Of a stretch of 64,000 nucleotides of DNA, positions 41,256 to 50,014 are shown one piece after another. Positions within the stretch are counted from its first letter, which is position 1, and every line of letters begins with the position of its first letter. Where the stretch lies: the NCBI RefSeq assembly GCF_001718415.1, contig NZ_CP013377.1:1302001-1366000 (forward strand). The letters run 5' to 3'. Both the position numbers and the translations under genes were made by a program. Below the pieces are notes generated by a model. The model saw only the letters and a program-made list of their open reading frames with translations, had not been told where the DNA came from and made no database searches. This DNA comes from Burkholderia pseudomultivorans. GTDB lineage: Bacteria > Pseudomonadota > Gammaproteobacteria > Burkholderiales > Burkholderiaceae.

Positions 41256-44200
41256 ATGACCGCCACCCCCGTCAAGAGCGTATGCCCGTACTGCGGCGTC
41301 GGCTGCGGGATGGTGCTGCACGTCGAGGACGGCGAGGTCGTCAAGGTGTCCGGCGACCCCGACCATCCGGCCAACTTCGGGCGGCTGTGCACGAAGGGTT
41401 CGTCGGCGCACGTCGCGCTGCGCCGCTCCGGGCGGCTCGATCGCGCGTTCGTGCGCCGCGCGCGCGAGGACGACCTCGTGCCGCTGCCCGCCCGCGATGC
41501 GATCGCCGAGACCGCGCGCCGGCTGCGTGCGGTGCTCGACGCGCATGGCCCCGACGCGCTGTCGTTCTACGTCTCCGGGCAGATGTCGATCGAGGCGCAG
41601 TATCTGGTCAACAAGCTCGCGAAGGGCTTCGTCGGCACCTGTAACATCGAGTCGAACTCGCGCCTCTGCATGGCGAGCGCGAGCACCGGCTACAAGCAGT
41701 CGCTCGGCGCGGACGGCCCGCCCGGCTCGTACCAGGACTTCGATCGCGCGAACCTGTTCTTCGTGATCGGCGCGAACATGGCCGACTGCCATCCGATCCT
41801 GTTCCTGCGCATGATGGATCGCGTGAAGGCCGGCGCGAAGCTGATCGTCGTCGATCCGCGCCGCACCGGCACCGCCGACAAGGCCGACCTGTTCCTGCAG
41901 ATCCGTCCCGGCACCGACCTCGCGCTGATGAACGGGCTGCTGCACCTGCTGCATGCGAACGGCCGCACCGATGCCGCCTTCATCGCCGAATTCACCGAAG
42001 GCTGGGACGCGATGCCCGCGTTCCTCGCCGACTACACGCCCGAGCGCGTCGCGGCGATCACGGGGCTGGCCGAGGCCGACATCCGCACCGCCGCGCAATG
42101 GATCGGCGACGCGCCCGAATGGACGAGCTGCTGGACGATGGGGCTCAACCAGAGCACGCACGGCGTGTGGAACACCAATGCGATCTGCAACCTGCATCTC
42201 GCGACGGGCCGCATCTGCCGCCCGGGCAGCGGACCGTTCTCGCTGACCGGCCAGCCCAACGCGATGGGCGGGCGCGAGATGGGCTACATGGGGCCGGGGC
42301 TGCCGGGGCAGCGCTCGACGCTGTCGGACGACGACCGCCGCTTCGTCGAGAACCTGTGGCGCGTCCCGCCCGGCACGCTGCGCGCGGAGGCCGGCGGCGG
42401 CACCGTCGACCTGTTCGCGCGGATGCAGGCCGGCGACGTGAAGGCGTGCTGGATCATCTGCACGAACCCGGTGGCGACCGTGCCGAACCGGCAGAACGTG
42501 ATCGCCGGGCTGCAGGCCGCGGAACTCGTGATCGCGCAGGACGCGTTCCTCGACACCGAGACCAACCGCTACGCGGACATCCTGCTGCCGGGCGCGCTGT
42601 GGGCCGAAGGCGACGGCGTGATGGTGAATTCCGAACGCAACATGACGCTGATGCGGCCCGCGATCGCGCCGCCCGGCGATGCGCTGCCCGACTGGCGCAT
42701 CGTCGCGGAGGTCGCGCGCGCGATGGGGTTCGCCGACGCGTTCGACTATGCGTCGGCGGCCGACGTGTTCGACGAGATCGTGCGCTTCTCGAATCCGGCG
42801 ACCGGCTACGACCTGCGCGGCGCGAGCCACGCGGCGCTGCGCGACGGACCCGTGCAGTGGCCGGTCGCGCCCGGCACGGCGCGCGACCGGCATCCGGTGC
42901 GTTATCTGAACGACGGCGCGAGCCAGACGCTGCGCACCGCGCCCGACGGCGATGCGGCGCGCCCGCCGCGCATCGCGTTTCCGACGCCGTCGGGCAAGGC
43001 GCGCTTTTATGCGCGCCCGCACGTCGCGCCGGCCGAGCTGCCGGACGACACGTTCCCGATCGTGCTGAACACCGGCCGGCTGCAGCACCAGTGGCACACG
43101 ATGACGAAGACGGGCAAGGTCGCGATGCTGAACAAGCTCAATCCGCGCCCGTTCGTCGAACTGCATCCGGACGATGCGCATACGCTCGGCATCGCGGCCC
43201 GGGACAGCGTCGAGATTCGCTCGGCGCGCGGCCGCGCGGTGCTGCCGGCCGTCGTGAGCGACCGCGTGCAGCGCGGCAACTGCTTCGCGCCGATGCACTG
43301 GAACGACGTGTACGGCGACGACCTGTGCGTCAACGCCGTCACGAACGACGCGATCGATGCCGAGTCGCAGCAGCCCGAACTGAAATACTGCGCGGTCGCG
43401 CTGACGCGCGTCGAAACGGACGCGTTCGCGTCCGCCGACGACGACACGGCGCAGCCCGACGTGTCCGCCGACGCCGCGCGTCCCGCGCCGGCCGTCACCT
43501 CACAGGAACCCGACATGGCAGACATCGATGCATTCGCGGTCGCGCTCGGCGTGGCCGATTTTGCGCCGCCGCCGCTGACCGATACGGAGCGGCTGTACGT
43601 GGCCGGCCTCGTCGGCGGCCTGAAGGCGAGCGCCGGACGGCGCGACGGCGGCGTGCCGGTGCTGCCCGCGCTCGCGCCGCTGACGCCGCCGGTGCGGCTC
43701 TGGCTCGACGGGATGCTGGCGGGGCTGTTCAGCCGTTCGACGCCTGCGCGCGTGACCGACGCCGCGTCGCCCGCATTGCCGGCCGATGCGTCGGCGGCGG
43801 CCGCGCCGGGCGGCGTGCGGATCGTGCGGACGCGCCCGAAGGTCGTGCTGCTGTGGGCGTCGCAGACGGGCAACATCGAATCGCTGACCGAGGATTACGC
43901 GACGCAGCTGATGAACGCCGGTTTCGAGATCCGCACCGCGTGCATGTCCGACTATCCGGTCGCGTCGCTTGCAGGCGCCCAGTACGTGCTGTTGATGACG
44001 AGCACGTTCGGCGACGGCGATCCGCCCGACAACGGCCGCGAATTTTCGGATGCGCTGCACGATGCATCGGCCGCGCGTCTCGACGGCGCACGGTTCGCGG
44101 TGCTCGCATTCGGCGATCGCAACTACGACCAGTTCTGCGGGCACGGCCGCCGGCTCGACGCGCGGCTCGCCGAACTCGGTGCGACGCGCCTGTGTGCGCG

Positions 44201-45446
44201 CGTCGATTGCGACGTCGAGTTCCAGCGCGACGCCGACCAGTGGCTCGAGCGCGTGATCGCACGGATCAAGGAAGCGGATGCCGCGCTGCACGCGGTGCCG
44301 AGCGGTGCGCCGGGCGCGACGGGGCTGCTGCCGACCAAGGCGCATCCCGCACCGTCGAGGCTCGTCGCGAACCTGCGGCTGAACCGCCCGGGCGCGGCGA
44401 AGGATACGCGCTACGTGTCGCTGTCGACCGAAGGCGCGAACCTCGAATACGAAACCGGCGACGCGCTCGGCGTGTGGCCGACCAATTGCCCGGAACTGGT
44501 CGACGAACTGCTCGCCGTCACCGCGCTGAAGGCCGATACGCCCGTGTCGCTGCCGGGCATCGGCGAGCTGCGCCTCGGCGACGCGCTCGCGCGTCACTGC
44601 GACATCACGCGCCCGCATCCCGACACGCTCGCGTTCATCGCATCGCGCAGCGCGAACGGCGCACTGAAGGCGCTGCTCGGCGAGGACCGCAAGGCCGACC
44701 TGAAGCAGTGGCTGTGGGGCCAGCAGCTTGCGGACGTGCTGCACGAGTTCCCGGTCGAGCTGTCCGGCGGCGAACTGGTCGGCATGCTCAAGCGCCTGCA
44801 GCCGCGTCTCTATTCGATCGCGTCGAGCCCGAGCGCACATCGCGGCGAGATTCACCTGACCGTGTCGGCAGTGCGCTATCACAACGGCCGGCGCGCGCGC
44901 AAAGGCGTCGCGTCGACCTTCCTCGCCGATCGCGCGGAAGACGGCCGCGTACCGGTGTTCGTGCAGAAGTCCGCGCATTTCCGTCCGCCCGTGAGCGGCG
45001 ACGTGCCGATCGTGATGGTCGGTCCCGGCACCGGCGTCGCGCCGTTTCGCGGCTTCCTGCACGAGCGGCAGGCGAGTGGCGCGCGCGGCCGCAACTGGCT
45101 GTTCTTCGGCGAGCAGCATGCGCAGACCGACTTCTACTACGGCGACGAGTTGACCGCGATGCGCGACAGCGGCTTCCTGACGCGGCTCGACCTCGCGTTC
45201 TCGCGCGACCAGGCCGACAAGATCTACGTGCAGGACCGGATGCGCGAGCACGGCGCCGAGCTGTTCGCGTGGCTGGAGGAGGGCGCGCACGTCTACGTGT
45301 GCGGCGACGCCGCGCGCATGGCGAAGGACGTCGACGCGGCGCTGAAGTCGGTGGTTGCCGAGCACGGCGGGATGTCCGCGGACGGCGCGAACGAGTATGT
45401 CGCGCGGCTCGCGAAGGCGCGGCGCTATGTGCGCGATGTGTACTGA
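41256..45446 (+). CDS. nasA: Assimilatory nitrate reductase fused to a CysJ-like FMN/FAD reductase
   Basis: 1396 residues. About residues 1-740 form a molybdopterin (MGD) reductase with an N-terminal 4Fe-4S cluster (C10, C13, C17, C45). Further motifs are SNSRLCMASASTGYKQSLG, ADRIDPRR-like VVDPRRTGTADKADLFLQIRPGTDLAL and NTGRLQHQWHTMTKTGK. A linker follows. Then comes a flavodoxin domain (from about 860, KVVLLWASQTGNIESLTEDYA with TFGDGDPPDNGREF), an FAD domain (RLYSIASSPSAHRGEIHLTV) and an NADPH domain (VGPGTGVAPFRGFLHER to the C terminus). The fusion brings electrons from NADPH straight to the nitrate site, so no separate reductase subunit is needed. It ends the operon. Confidence 0.95.
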   Translation: MTATPVKSVCPYCGVGCGMVLHVEDGEVVKVSGDPDHPANFGRLCTKGSSAHVALRRSGRLDRAFVRRAREDDLVPLPARDAIAETARRLRAVLDAHGPDALSFYVSGQMSIEAQYLVNKLAKGFVGTCNIESNSRLCMASASTGYKQSLGADGPPGSYQDFDRANLFFVIGANMADCHPILFLRMMDRVKAGAKLIVVDPRRTGTADKADLFLQIRPGTDLALMNGLLHLLHANGRTDAAFIAEFTEGWDAMPAFLADYTPERVAAITGLAEADIRTAAQWIGDAPEWTSCWTMGLNQSTHGVWNTNAICNLHLATGRICRPGSGPFSLTGQPNAMGGREMGYMGPGLPGQRSTLSDDDRRFVENLWRVPPGTLRAEAGGGTVDLFARMQAGDVKACWIICTNPVATVPNRQNVIAGLQAAELVIAQDAFLDTETNRYADILLPGALWAEGDGVMVNSERNMTLMRPAIAPPGDALPDWRIVAEVARAMGFADAFDYASAADVFDEIVRFSNPATGYDLRGASHAALRDGPVQWPVAPGTARDRHPVRYLNDGASQTLRTAPDGDAARPPRIAFPTPSGKARFYARPHVAPAELPDDTFPIVLNTGRLQHQWHTMTKTGKVAMLNKLNPRPFVELHPDDAHTLGIAARDSVEIRSARGRAVLPAVVSDRVQRGNCFAPMHWNDVYGDDLCVNAVTNDAIDAESQQPELKYCAVALTRVETDAFASADDDTAQPDVSADAARPAPAVTSQEPDMADIDAFAVALGVADFAPPPLTDTERLYVAGLVGGLKASAGRRDGGVPVLPALAPLTPPVRLWLDGMLAGLFSRSTPARVTDAASPALPADASAAAAPGGVRIVRTRPKVVLLWASQTGNIESLTEDYATQLMNAGFEIRTACMSDYPVASLAGAQYVLLMTSTFGDGDPPDNGREFSDALHDASAARLDGARFAVLAFGDRNYDQFCGHGRRLDARLAELGATRLCARVDCDVEFQRDADQWLERVIARIKEADAALHAVPSGAPGATGLLPTKAHPAPSRLVANLRLNRPGAAKDTRYVSLSTEGANLEYETGDALGVWPTNCPELVDELLAVTALKADTPVSLPGIGELRLGDALARHCDITRPHPDTLAFIASRSANGALKALLGEDRKADLKQWLWGQQLADVLHEFPVELSGGELVGMLKRLQPRLYSIASSPSAHRGEIHLTVSAVRYHNGRRARKGVASTFLADRAEDGRVPVFVQKSAHFRPPVSGDVPIVMVGPGTGVAPFRGFLHERQASGARGRNWLFFGEQHAQTDFYYGDELTAMRDSGFLTRLDLAFSRDQADKIYVQDRMREHGAELFAWLEEGAHVYVCGDAARMAKDVDAALKSVVAEHGGMSADGANEYVARLAKARRYVRDVY

Positions 45447-45508
45447 GCTTTGACCGGCTGCGGGCGGGATTCGCGGCGAGGCGGCTGCCTGCCGCGACAC
45501 GCCATGTG

Positions 45509-45536
45509 CATCGCGGCGCGGTCCTGCGCCGCGATG
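45509..45536. terminator. GC-rich hairpin between nasA and the dehydrogenase gene
   Basis: A perfect 11-bp stem (CATCGCGGCGC at 45509-45519 with its complement at 45526-45536) and a 6-base loop sit between two convergent stops. There is no T-run on either strand, so termination is likely but not certain. Confidence 0.45.
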
Positions 45537-45543
45537 CCGGCCG

Positions 45544-46320
45544 TCACTGCCGGCGATCCCACGCATGCGCCTGTTCCGCGCGGACGAACGCTTCGGCCGA
45601 CTTCGGCAGCAGGTTGCGGAATGCGCCGTCGTCGCTTTCGATCACGTCGACCATCTTCGCGATCATTTCTTCGGGATCGTGCTGTTCGAGCGGGAATGTC
45701 AGCCGCTCGGGCGTCACGTGATGGACGGCCGGATCGCGCCAGCGACTCGGCGTGTCCATCATCCGGTCGTTGAAGCCGGTGCTGTACGGGCCGGGATTCA
45801 CGACCGCGACCTTGATGCCGTGCGGCGCCAGTTCCGCATGCATCGCCTCGGCAACCGATTCGACCGCGTGCTTCGACGCGCAGTAGGCGCCGGTGAAGGC
45901 CCCGGTGATCAGGCCTGCAATCGACGACACGAACACGATCTTGCCGCGCTTGCGCGCGAGCATCCCGCGCGCGACCTGCTGCGTGAGTTCGAGCGGGCCG
46001 AACACGTTCACGTCGAACAGTTCGCGCACGATCTCGACGGGCAGGTCGACGAGCGCGCCGGCTTCGCCGGTGCCTGCGTTGTTGACGAGCACGTCGAAGT
46101 CCTGGTCCGCCGCGCGGGCGCGGTCGTACGCCGACGTGACGTCGAGCTTGACGACCTGCAGCGCCGCGTCGCGCTGCGCGGCTTCGTCCGCGAGCCCTTC
46201 GATATCGGCGACGGCGCGCACGCCTGCCGTCACGTGATGCCCGCGCTCGGCGAGCCGCAATGCGACTTCGCGGCCGAAGCCCGACGTCGCGCCGGTGATG
46301 AGGATGTGTTTCCGGGTCAT
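45544..46320 (-). CDS. Short-chain dehydrogenase/reductase
   Basis: 258 residues with the classical SDR marks: cofactor loop TGATSGFG near the N terminus, NNAG (VLVNNAGTGEAG), catalytic Ser in FVSSIAG and YCASK (GAYCASKHAVE). The Gly-rich loop with acidic or basic neighbours does not settle NAD against NADP. The substrate is unknown. It follows the GlcG/HbpS-like gene after 4 bases, so they form an operon opposite a LysR gene, which probably controls both. Confidence 0.9.
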   Translation of the reverse strand: MTRKHILITGATSGFGREVALRLAERGHHVTAGVRAVADIEGLADEAAQRDAALQVVKLDVTSAYDRARAADQDFDVLVNNAGTGEAGALVDLPVEIVRELFDVNVFGPLELTQQVARGMLARKRGKIVFVSSIAGLITGAFTGAYCASKHAVESVAEAMHAELAPHGIKVAVVNPGPYSTGFNDRMMDTPSRWRDPAVHHVTPERLTFPLEQHDPEEMIAKMVDVIESDDGAFRNLLPKSAEAFVRAEQAHAWDRRQ

Positions 46321-46324
46321 GTAT

Positions 46325-46768
46325 TTACCTTTCGTGATGGAGAGTGGCCAGGAAGCGGACGCGGCAGTGTTCCGCGATCGCGCGGTCTTCGTCGACGCTG
46401 CCGCCCGATATGCCGACGGCGCCGACACAGCGCCCGTCGCGATCGAACAGCGGTTCGCCGCCGTCGAACGTGACGAGTCCGCCGTGGCTGTGCTCGATGC
46501 CGCGCAGCGGGCCGCCGTCGCCCGACAGCGCGCCGAGCGACGCGGTCGAGGCGCGGAAGCGGACCGCCGTCAGCGCCTTGCGCTGCGCGAGATCGATCGC
46601 GCCGAGAAAGCAGTCGTCGCTGCGCGCGAACGCGAGCAGGTTCGCGCCGGCATCGACGATCGCGACGGCGATGCCGGCGACCTGCAGCGACGCGGCGTGC
46701 GCGAGTCCGGTTTCGATCGTGCGCCGGGCAGTGGCGAGCGACAGTGCGGTGCTGGACAGGGCGTTCAT
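46325..46768 (-). CDS. GlcG/HbpS-like (DUF336) protein
   Basis: 147 residues: LSLATARRTIETGLAHAASLQVAGIAVAIVDAGANLLAFARSDDCFLGAIDLAQRKALTAVRFRAST and GGEPLFDRDGRCVGAVGISGGSVDEDRAIAEH match the GlcG/HbpS family. Members bind haem or cobalamin-like cofactors or assist an oxidoreductase; no enzymatic residue is obvious here. The stop lies 4 bases before the dehydrogenase start. Divergent from a LysR regulator at 46862. Confidence 0.85.
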   Translation of the reverse strand: MNALSSTALSLATARRTIETGLAHAASLQVAGIAVAIVDAGANLLAFARSDDCFLGAIDLAQRKALTAVRFRASTASLGALSGDGGPLRGIEHSHGGLVTFDGGEPLFDRDGRCVGAVGISGGSVDEDRAIAEHCRVRFLATLHHER

Positions 46769-46861
46769 TCGAGGCTCCGGTGGGGACGGCATGGCCAGTG
46801 TAGGCAGTCCGGGTATATGCGAGAATCGGCATTCCGCTCGAATGAGTTTCAAGTTTTTTTA

Positions 46862-47773
46862 ATGATGAGCCGACGCGATCCGATGACGGGGCTGCACGTG
46901 TTCATGAGCGTCGCGACCTCCGGCAACTTCACGCGGGCCGCCGCCGCGCTGGGACTGACGCCTGCCGCCGTCAGCCTCGCGATCGGGCAGCTCGAGAGCG
47001 AGCTGAACGTGAAACTGTTCAACCGCAGCACGCGCGGCGTGAGCCTGACGGAAGCGGGGCAGCGCTATCTGCGGCAGACGGAAGCCGCATACCGGCAGAT
47101 CGTCCAGGCGCGCGACGAGCTGAAGGACGTGCGCGGCGAGCCCGGCGGGCTGCTGCGCGTGACCGCGCTGCCGCTTGCGCGCACGCTCGTGATCGCGCCG
47201 ATTCTGGCGAGCTTTCATCAGCGCTACCCGAAAGTCCGGCTCGAGATTCGCTACGAGAACGAGCTGGTCGATATCGCGAAGGACGGCTTCGACGCGGGGA
47301 TCCGGCTTGCCGACCGGCTCCAGCCCGGCATGATCGGCGTGCGGATCGCGCCCGAGCTGACGTGTGCGCTGGTTGCTTCGCCGGATTATGTGGCGCGACA
47401 CGGGGCGCCGACGTCGATCGCCGAGCTGGAGCGGCACGCGTGCGTCCGTTTCCGGTTCTCGGAGAGCGGGCGTCTGCATAAATGGCTGCTGCGCGACGGG
47501 CGACGCGAGATCGATCTCGATCCGGAGGGCGTCTTCGTGACGAACGACGCCGATGCGGTGGTCGATGCCGCGCGCGCGGGCGTCGGCATTGCATTTGCGT
47601 TCATGCGGGAACGCATCGAGCGCGATCTGCGCGACGGGACGCTGGTGGAGGTGCTGCCCGGTGCGTGCCGCGCGCTGCCGCCGATGTGGCTGTACTACGT
47701 GAACCGCAAGCACGTGCCGGCCAAGTTGCGGGCGTTTATCGAGGTGTTGCGGGAGCGGGCCGGTTCGACATAG
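46862..47773 (+). CDS. LysR family transcriptional regulator
   Basis: 303 residues, starting at adjacent ATGs 46862/46865. The helix-turn-helix is MTGLHVFMSVATSGNFTRAAAALGLTPAAVSLAIGQLESELNVKLFNRSTRGVSLTEAGQRYL. A periplasmic-binding-like effector domain occupies residues about 95-295. It faces the GlcG-dehydrogenase operon across a 93-base gap, the classic LysR arrangement. Self-repression and activation of that operon by an unknown ligand are likely. Confidence 0.92.
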   Translation: MMSRRDPMTGLHVFMSVATSGNFTRAAAALGLTPAAVSLAIGQLESELNVKLFNRSTRGVSLTEAGQRYLRQTEAAYRQIVQARDELKDVRGEPGGLLRVTALPLARTLVIAPILASFHQRYPKVRLEIRYENELVDIAKDGFDAGIRLADRLQPGMIGVRIAPELTCALVASPDYVARHGAPTSIAELERHACVRFRFSESGRLHKWLLRDGRREIDLDPEGVFVTNDADAVVDAARAGVGIAFAFMRERIERDLRDGTLVEVLPGACRALPPMWLYYVNRKHVPAKLRAFIEVLRERAGST

Positions 47774-47845
47774 CGCGGCTGCGGGCAGCGATGCGCGGGA
47801 CGGCGCATGATGGCGGCTCCATCCCTGTGTCGACGGAGTCATGTC

Positions 47846-48280
47846 ATGCCGATTCTTCCGCTGTCGTTACGAACGCTGGGTATCGCCGTCTCGCTTGCCG
47901 CCGCCGCTGCGCTCGGCAGCGTACCGGCCGTCGCCCAGACCTCGACCGTGCCGGCCCGCACGGACGCGGCCACACCCGACAATGCGGTGCTGCTCACGGT
48001 GTTCCTGAAACACGATCAGTCGCGTCCGCTTGCCGAGCTGAACGCGCAGCTTGCGAAGCAGGGCTTCTACAAGGCGTTTCCGCCGCCGGGCGTCGAAGTG
48101 GTGAGCTGGACCGTCGCCATGGGGATCGGGCAGATCGTCGTGCTGCGGCTGCCGGCGTCGCGGCTGCGCGAGGTGAATCGCGTGCTCGAGGATACGGCGT
48201 GGGGCGCCTACCGGACGGAGTTCTATCCGACTTACGACTACAAGGCGATCGGGTTGGCGGCGCACGAGCGCGGGAAGTGA
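47846..48280 (+). CDS. Small exported protein of unknown function
   Basis: 144 residues. A signal peptide (LRTLGIAVSLAAAAALGSVPAVA, cut before QTS) is followed by a domain with LLTVFLKHDQSRPLAELNAQLAKQGFYKAFPPPGVEVVSWTVAMGIGQIVVLRLPASRLREVNRVLEDTAW and a short polar tail. GGAG is 8 bases before the ATG. Beta-alpha-beta structure is plausible, as in small ferredoxin-like periplasmic proteins. I do not recognise a named family. It runs with the LysR gene but may have its own promoter. Confidence 0.72.
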   Translation: MPILPLSLRTLGIAVSLAAAAALGSVPAVAQTSTVPARTDAATPDNAVLLTVFLKHDQSRPLAELNAQLAKQGFYKAFPPPGVEVVSWTVAMGIGQIVVLRLPASRLREVNRVLEDTAWGAYRTEFYPTYDYKAIGLAAHERGK

Positions 48281-48534
48281 GTTTGCGCGTGTGCTGTGTC
48301 ATCCCCGCGAGGATGGAGGCCGAGGCGCGAATCGCCTGATGCGACGAATCGTCGGCAATGCATTTCGATTGTTTCGCCGATTATCGCGGTGCGATGCGAT
48401 ATCGGACGGATTCTTCGAGAAATGCAATGCCTTGCAGCTTTACAACGTTTGGCAATAGTTGACAATCGTCCTATGGCCTGCTGACGATTGCTTTGCTAAC
48501 GTTCATCGATCTGAAAGAAATCCAATAAAGAACG

Positions 48535-48843
48535 ATGAGCAAGCAGACCTGCCGTCTGGTGTATTCGCGATTTCGGGGGAACGGGCGCTTGAATTTCGGG
48601 CCTGGTGGATCCGCGCGGATCATCGTCAACCGGCCGGTCATGGCCGATGGCGGGCCTTCATTACGCATTGTCCTGCCGGACAGGCTTCGCTCGGCGGTTG
48701 AAGCAATCGGCCCGGGCGAGATTGCGAAATTCAAGTTTCACCGAAATGAAATGGCCATGACTGCATTTCCGGTCGGTGGAGGACCGGGCTTTGTTTTTAA
48801 CGTCGGAATTCGAAATTATCGAGGTTGGGTGACTTCTCGTTAA
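48535..48843 (+). CDS. Small hypothetical protein
   Basis: 102 codons, no signal peptide or membrane segment (MSKQTCRLVYSRFRGNGRLNFG at the start, GPGFVFNVGIRNYRGWVTSR at the end). A TTGACA lies at 48459-48464 but no good -10 follows. The 254-base stretch upstream (48281-48534) shows no other gene. Codon use is not strongly Burkholderia-like, so it may not be translated. A lipoprotein gene starts 69 bases later. Confidence 0.35.
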   Translation: MSKQTCRLVYSRFRGNGRLNFGPGGSARIIVNRPVMADGGPSLRIVLPDRLRSAVEAIGPGEIAKFKFHRNEMAMTAFPVGGGPGFVFNVGIRNYRGWVTSR

Positions 48844-48912
48844 TAACGGCTCCGGCGGCAATTTATGTAAAGAAAAGGGGGCGGGGTGAAGATAACGTTC
48901 AAGGAGAATAAA

Positions 48913-49521
48913 TTGAAAATGAACCGACTGTACCTGGCAGCCGCAATCGGCGCGGCGGTACTGCTGGCCGGATGCGGCGGCGGCGATGGCGACGGCAGCG
49001 TCGCCGCCGCGACCGGCAACAGCGGCAACAACAACGGCTCGGCCGGCGCGACGACGGATACCGCGTCGACCGATCAAACCGTCGCATTCAAGTGTCCGAG
49101 CGGCTACAAGTCGATACAGCTGACGAAGAGCACGATCCCGAATGCAACCATGACGCTCGTGACCGACGACGGTGTGGCGACGTATACATTCAAGACGCCG
49201 CAGGACGGCGTGGTCCGCGACGGGACGGTGTGTCTCGGCAAGCCCGATCCGGTTCCGGCCGGCGTACAGGCCGATGTGGTCTACGAGATCAAGACGTATG
49301 GCGGTTTCTACGAAATGCCGGAGCGGAAACTGACGCTGAACTTCACGTCGAACGTCATCCCCGATCCATCTCCGCCGGTTATCGAACTGGCAGACGTATC
49401 GAGTGGAACGGTCACGTACAAGCCGGCGGTCCAGGGGAGTCTCATTTCGACGCCGCCGAATTTCAGCCTGACCGCCTATCCGAACGCGCCCGGCTTGTAC
49501 GTGGTGCGTCTGAAACGGTAA
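48913..49521 (+). CDS. Small lipoprotein of unknown function
   Basis: 202 residues from the TTG at 48913, 6 bases after AAGGAG; an ATG at 48919 (200 residues) is the alternative. Signal sequence with lipobox LLAGC, then a Gly/Asn/Ser/Thr-rich linker (GGGDGDG, GNSGNNNGSAGATT). A compact domain follows with paired cysteines (KCPSGYKSIQLTK and VCLGKPDPVPAG). The end is NFSLTAYPNAPGLYVVRLKR. It is probably anchored in the outer membrane. No family was recognised. Confidence 0.75.
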   Translation: MKMNRLYLAAAIGAAVLLAGCGGGDGDGSVAAATGNSGNNNGSAGATTDTASTDQTVAFKCPSGYKSIQLTKSTIPNATMTLVTDDGVATYTFKTPQDGVVRDGTVCLGKPDPVPAGVQADVVYEIKTYGGFYEMPERKLTLNFTSNVIPDPSPPVIELADVSSGTVTYKPAVQGSLISTPPNFSLTAYPNAPGLYVVRLKR

Positions 49522-50014
49522 GCGCGGCGCCGGCCGCAGCGGGCGTCCCGCTTCGTCAGCCAGACGAAGTGGTGCGTCGAGCCGCGGCCGGCATCACGTA
49601 CGCGGCGGGGCGCCGTCAGACGATCGAACGCCGGATCGAGGGCATCCGGCCCCGTTTGGAGAACCCGCCCGGCCCGGCGGACTCCTGCTCGTCGCAGCGC
49701 GCGGTACGGGCAAATTTCTCCCAAATCCATCACAAGTCATTCATCTGATGAAAAATCCGCGCCGGTTCCCGGTATGATGCGCACCTCGCGCGCGATTGTG
49801 CCGCCGAAACCGATACGACGTTTATGCACGCGGCACCACAAATGCGCACAAAGCGAGACCGAAAGATTTTGTAATATTAGTTCCGTATACTCGTAAGTTC
49901 TGATCCAGGCGCTGCTGCCTCCTTTCTTCGGCTGACCGCCCACGCAGAACAACCAGATTCGTCGCCGCCTGGCCCCCCGCGCCGCGACATGCTATGCACC
50001 ACCACGAATAACCT
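49522..50014 (+). other. Intergenic region between lipoprotein gene and mprF
   Basis: About 490 bases without a gene I can support. The last 150 bases are AT-richer. They contain AT-rich elements near 49870-49895 (TAATAT, and TATACT after a poor -35), which may be the mprF promoter, but no good -35/-10 pair is clear. Confidence 0.4.
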
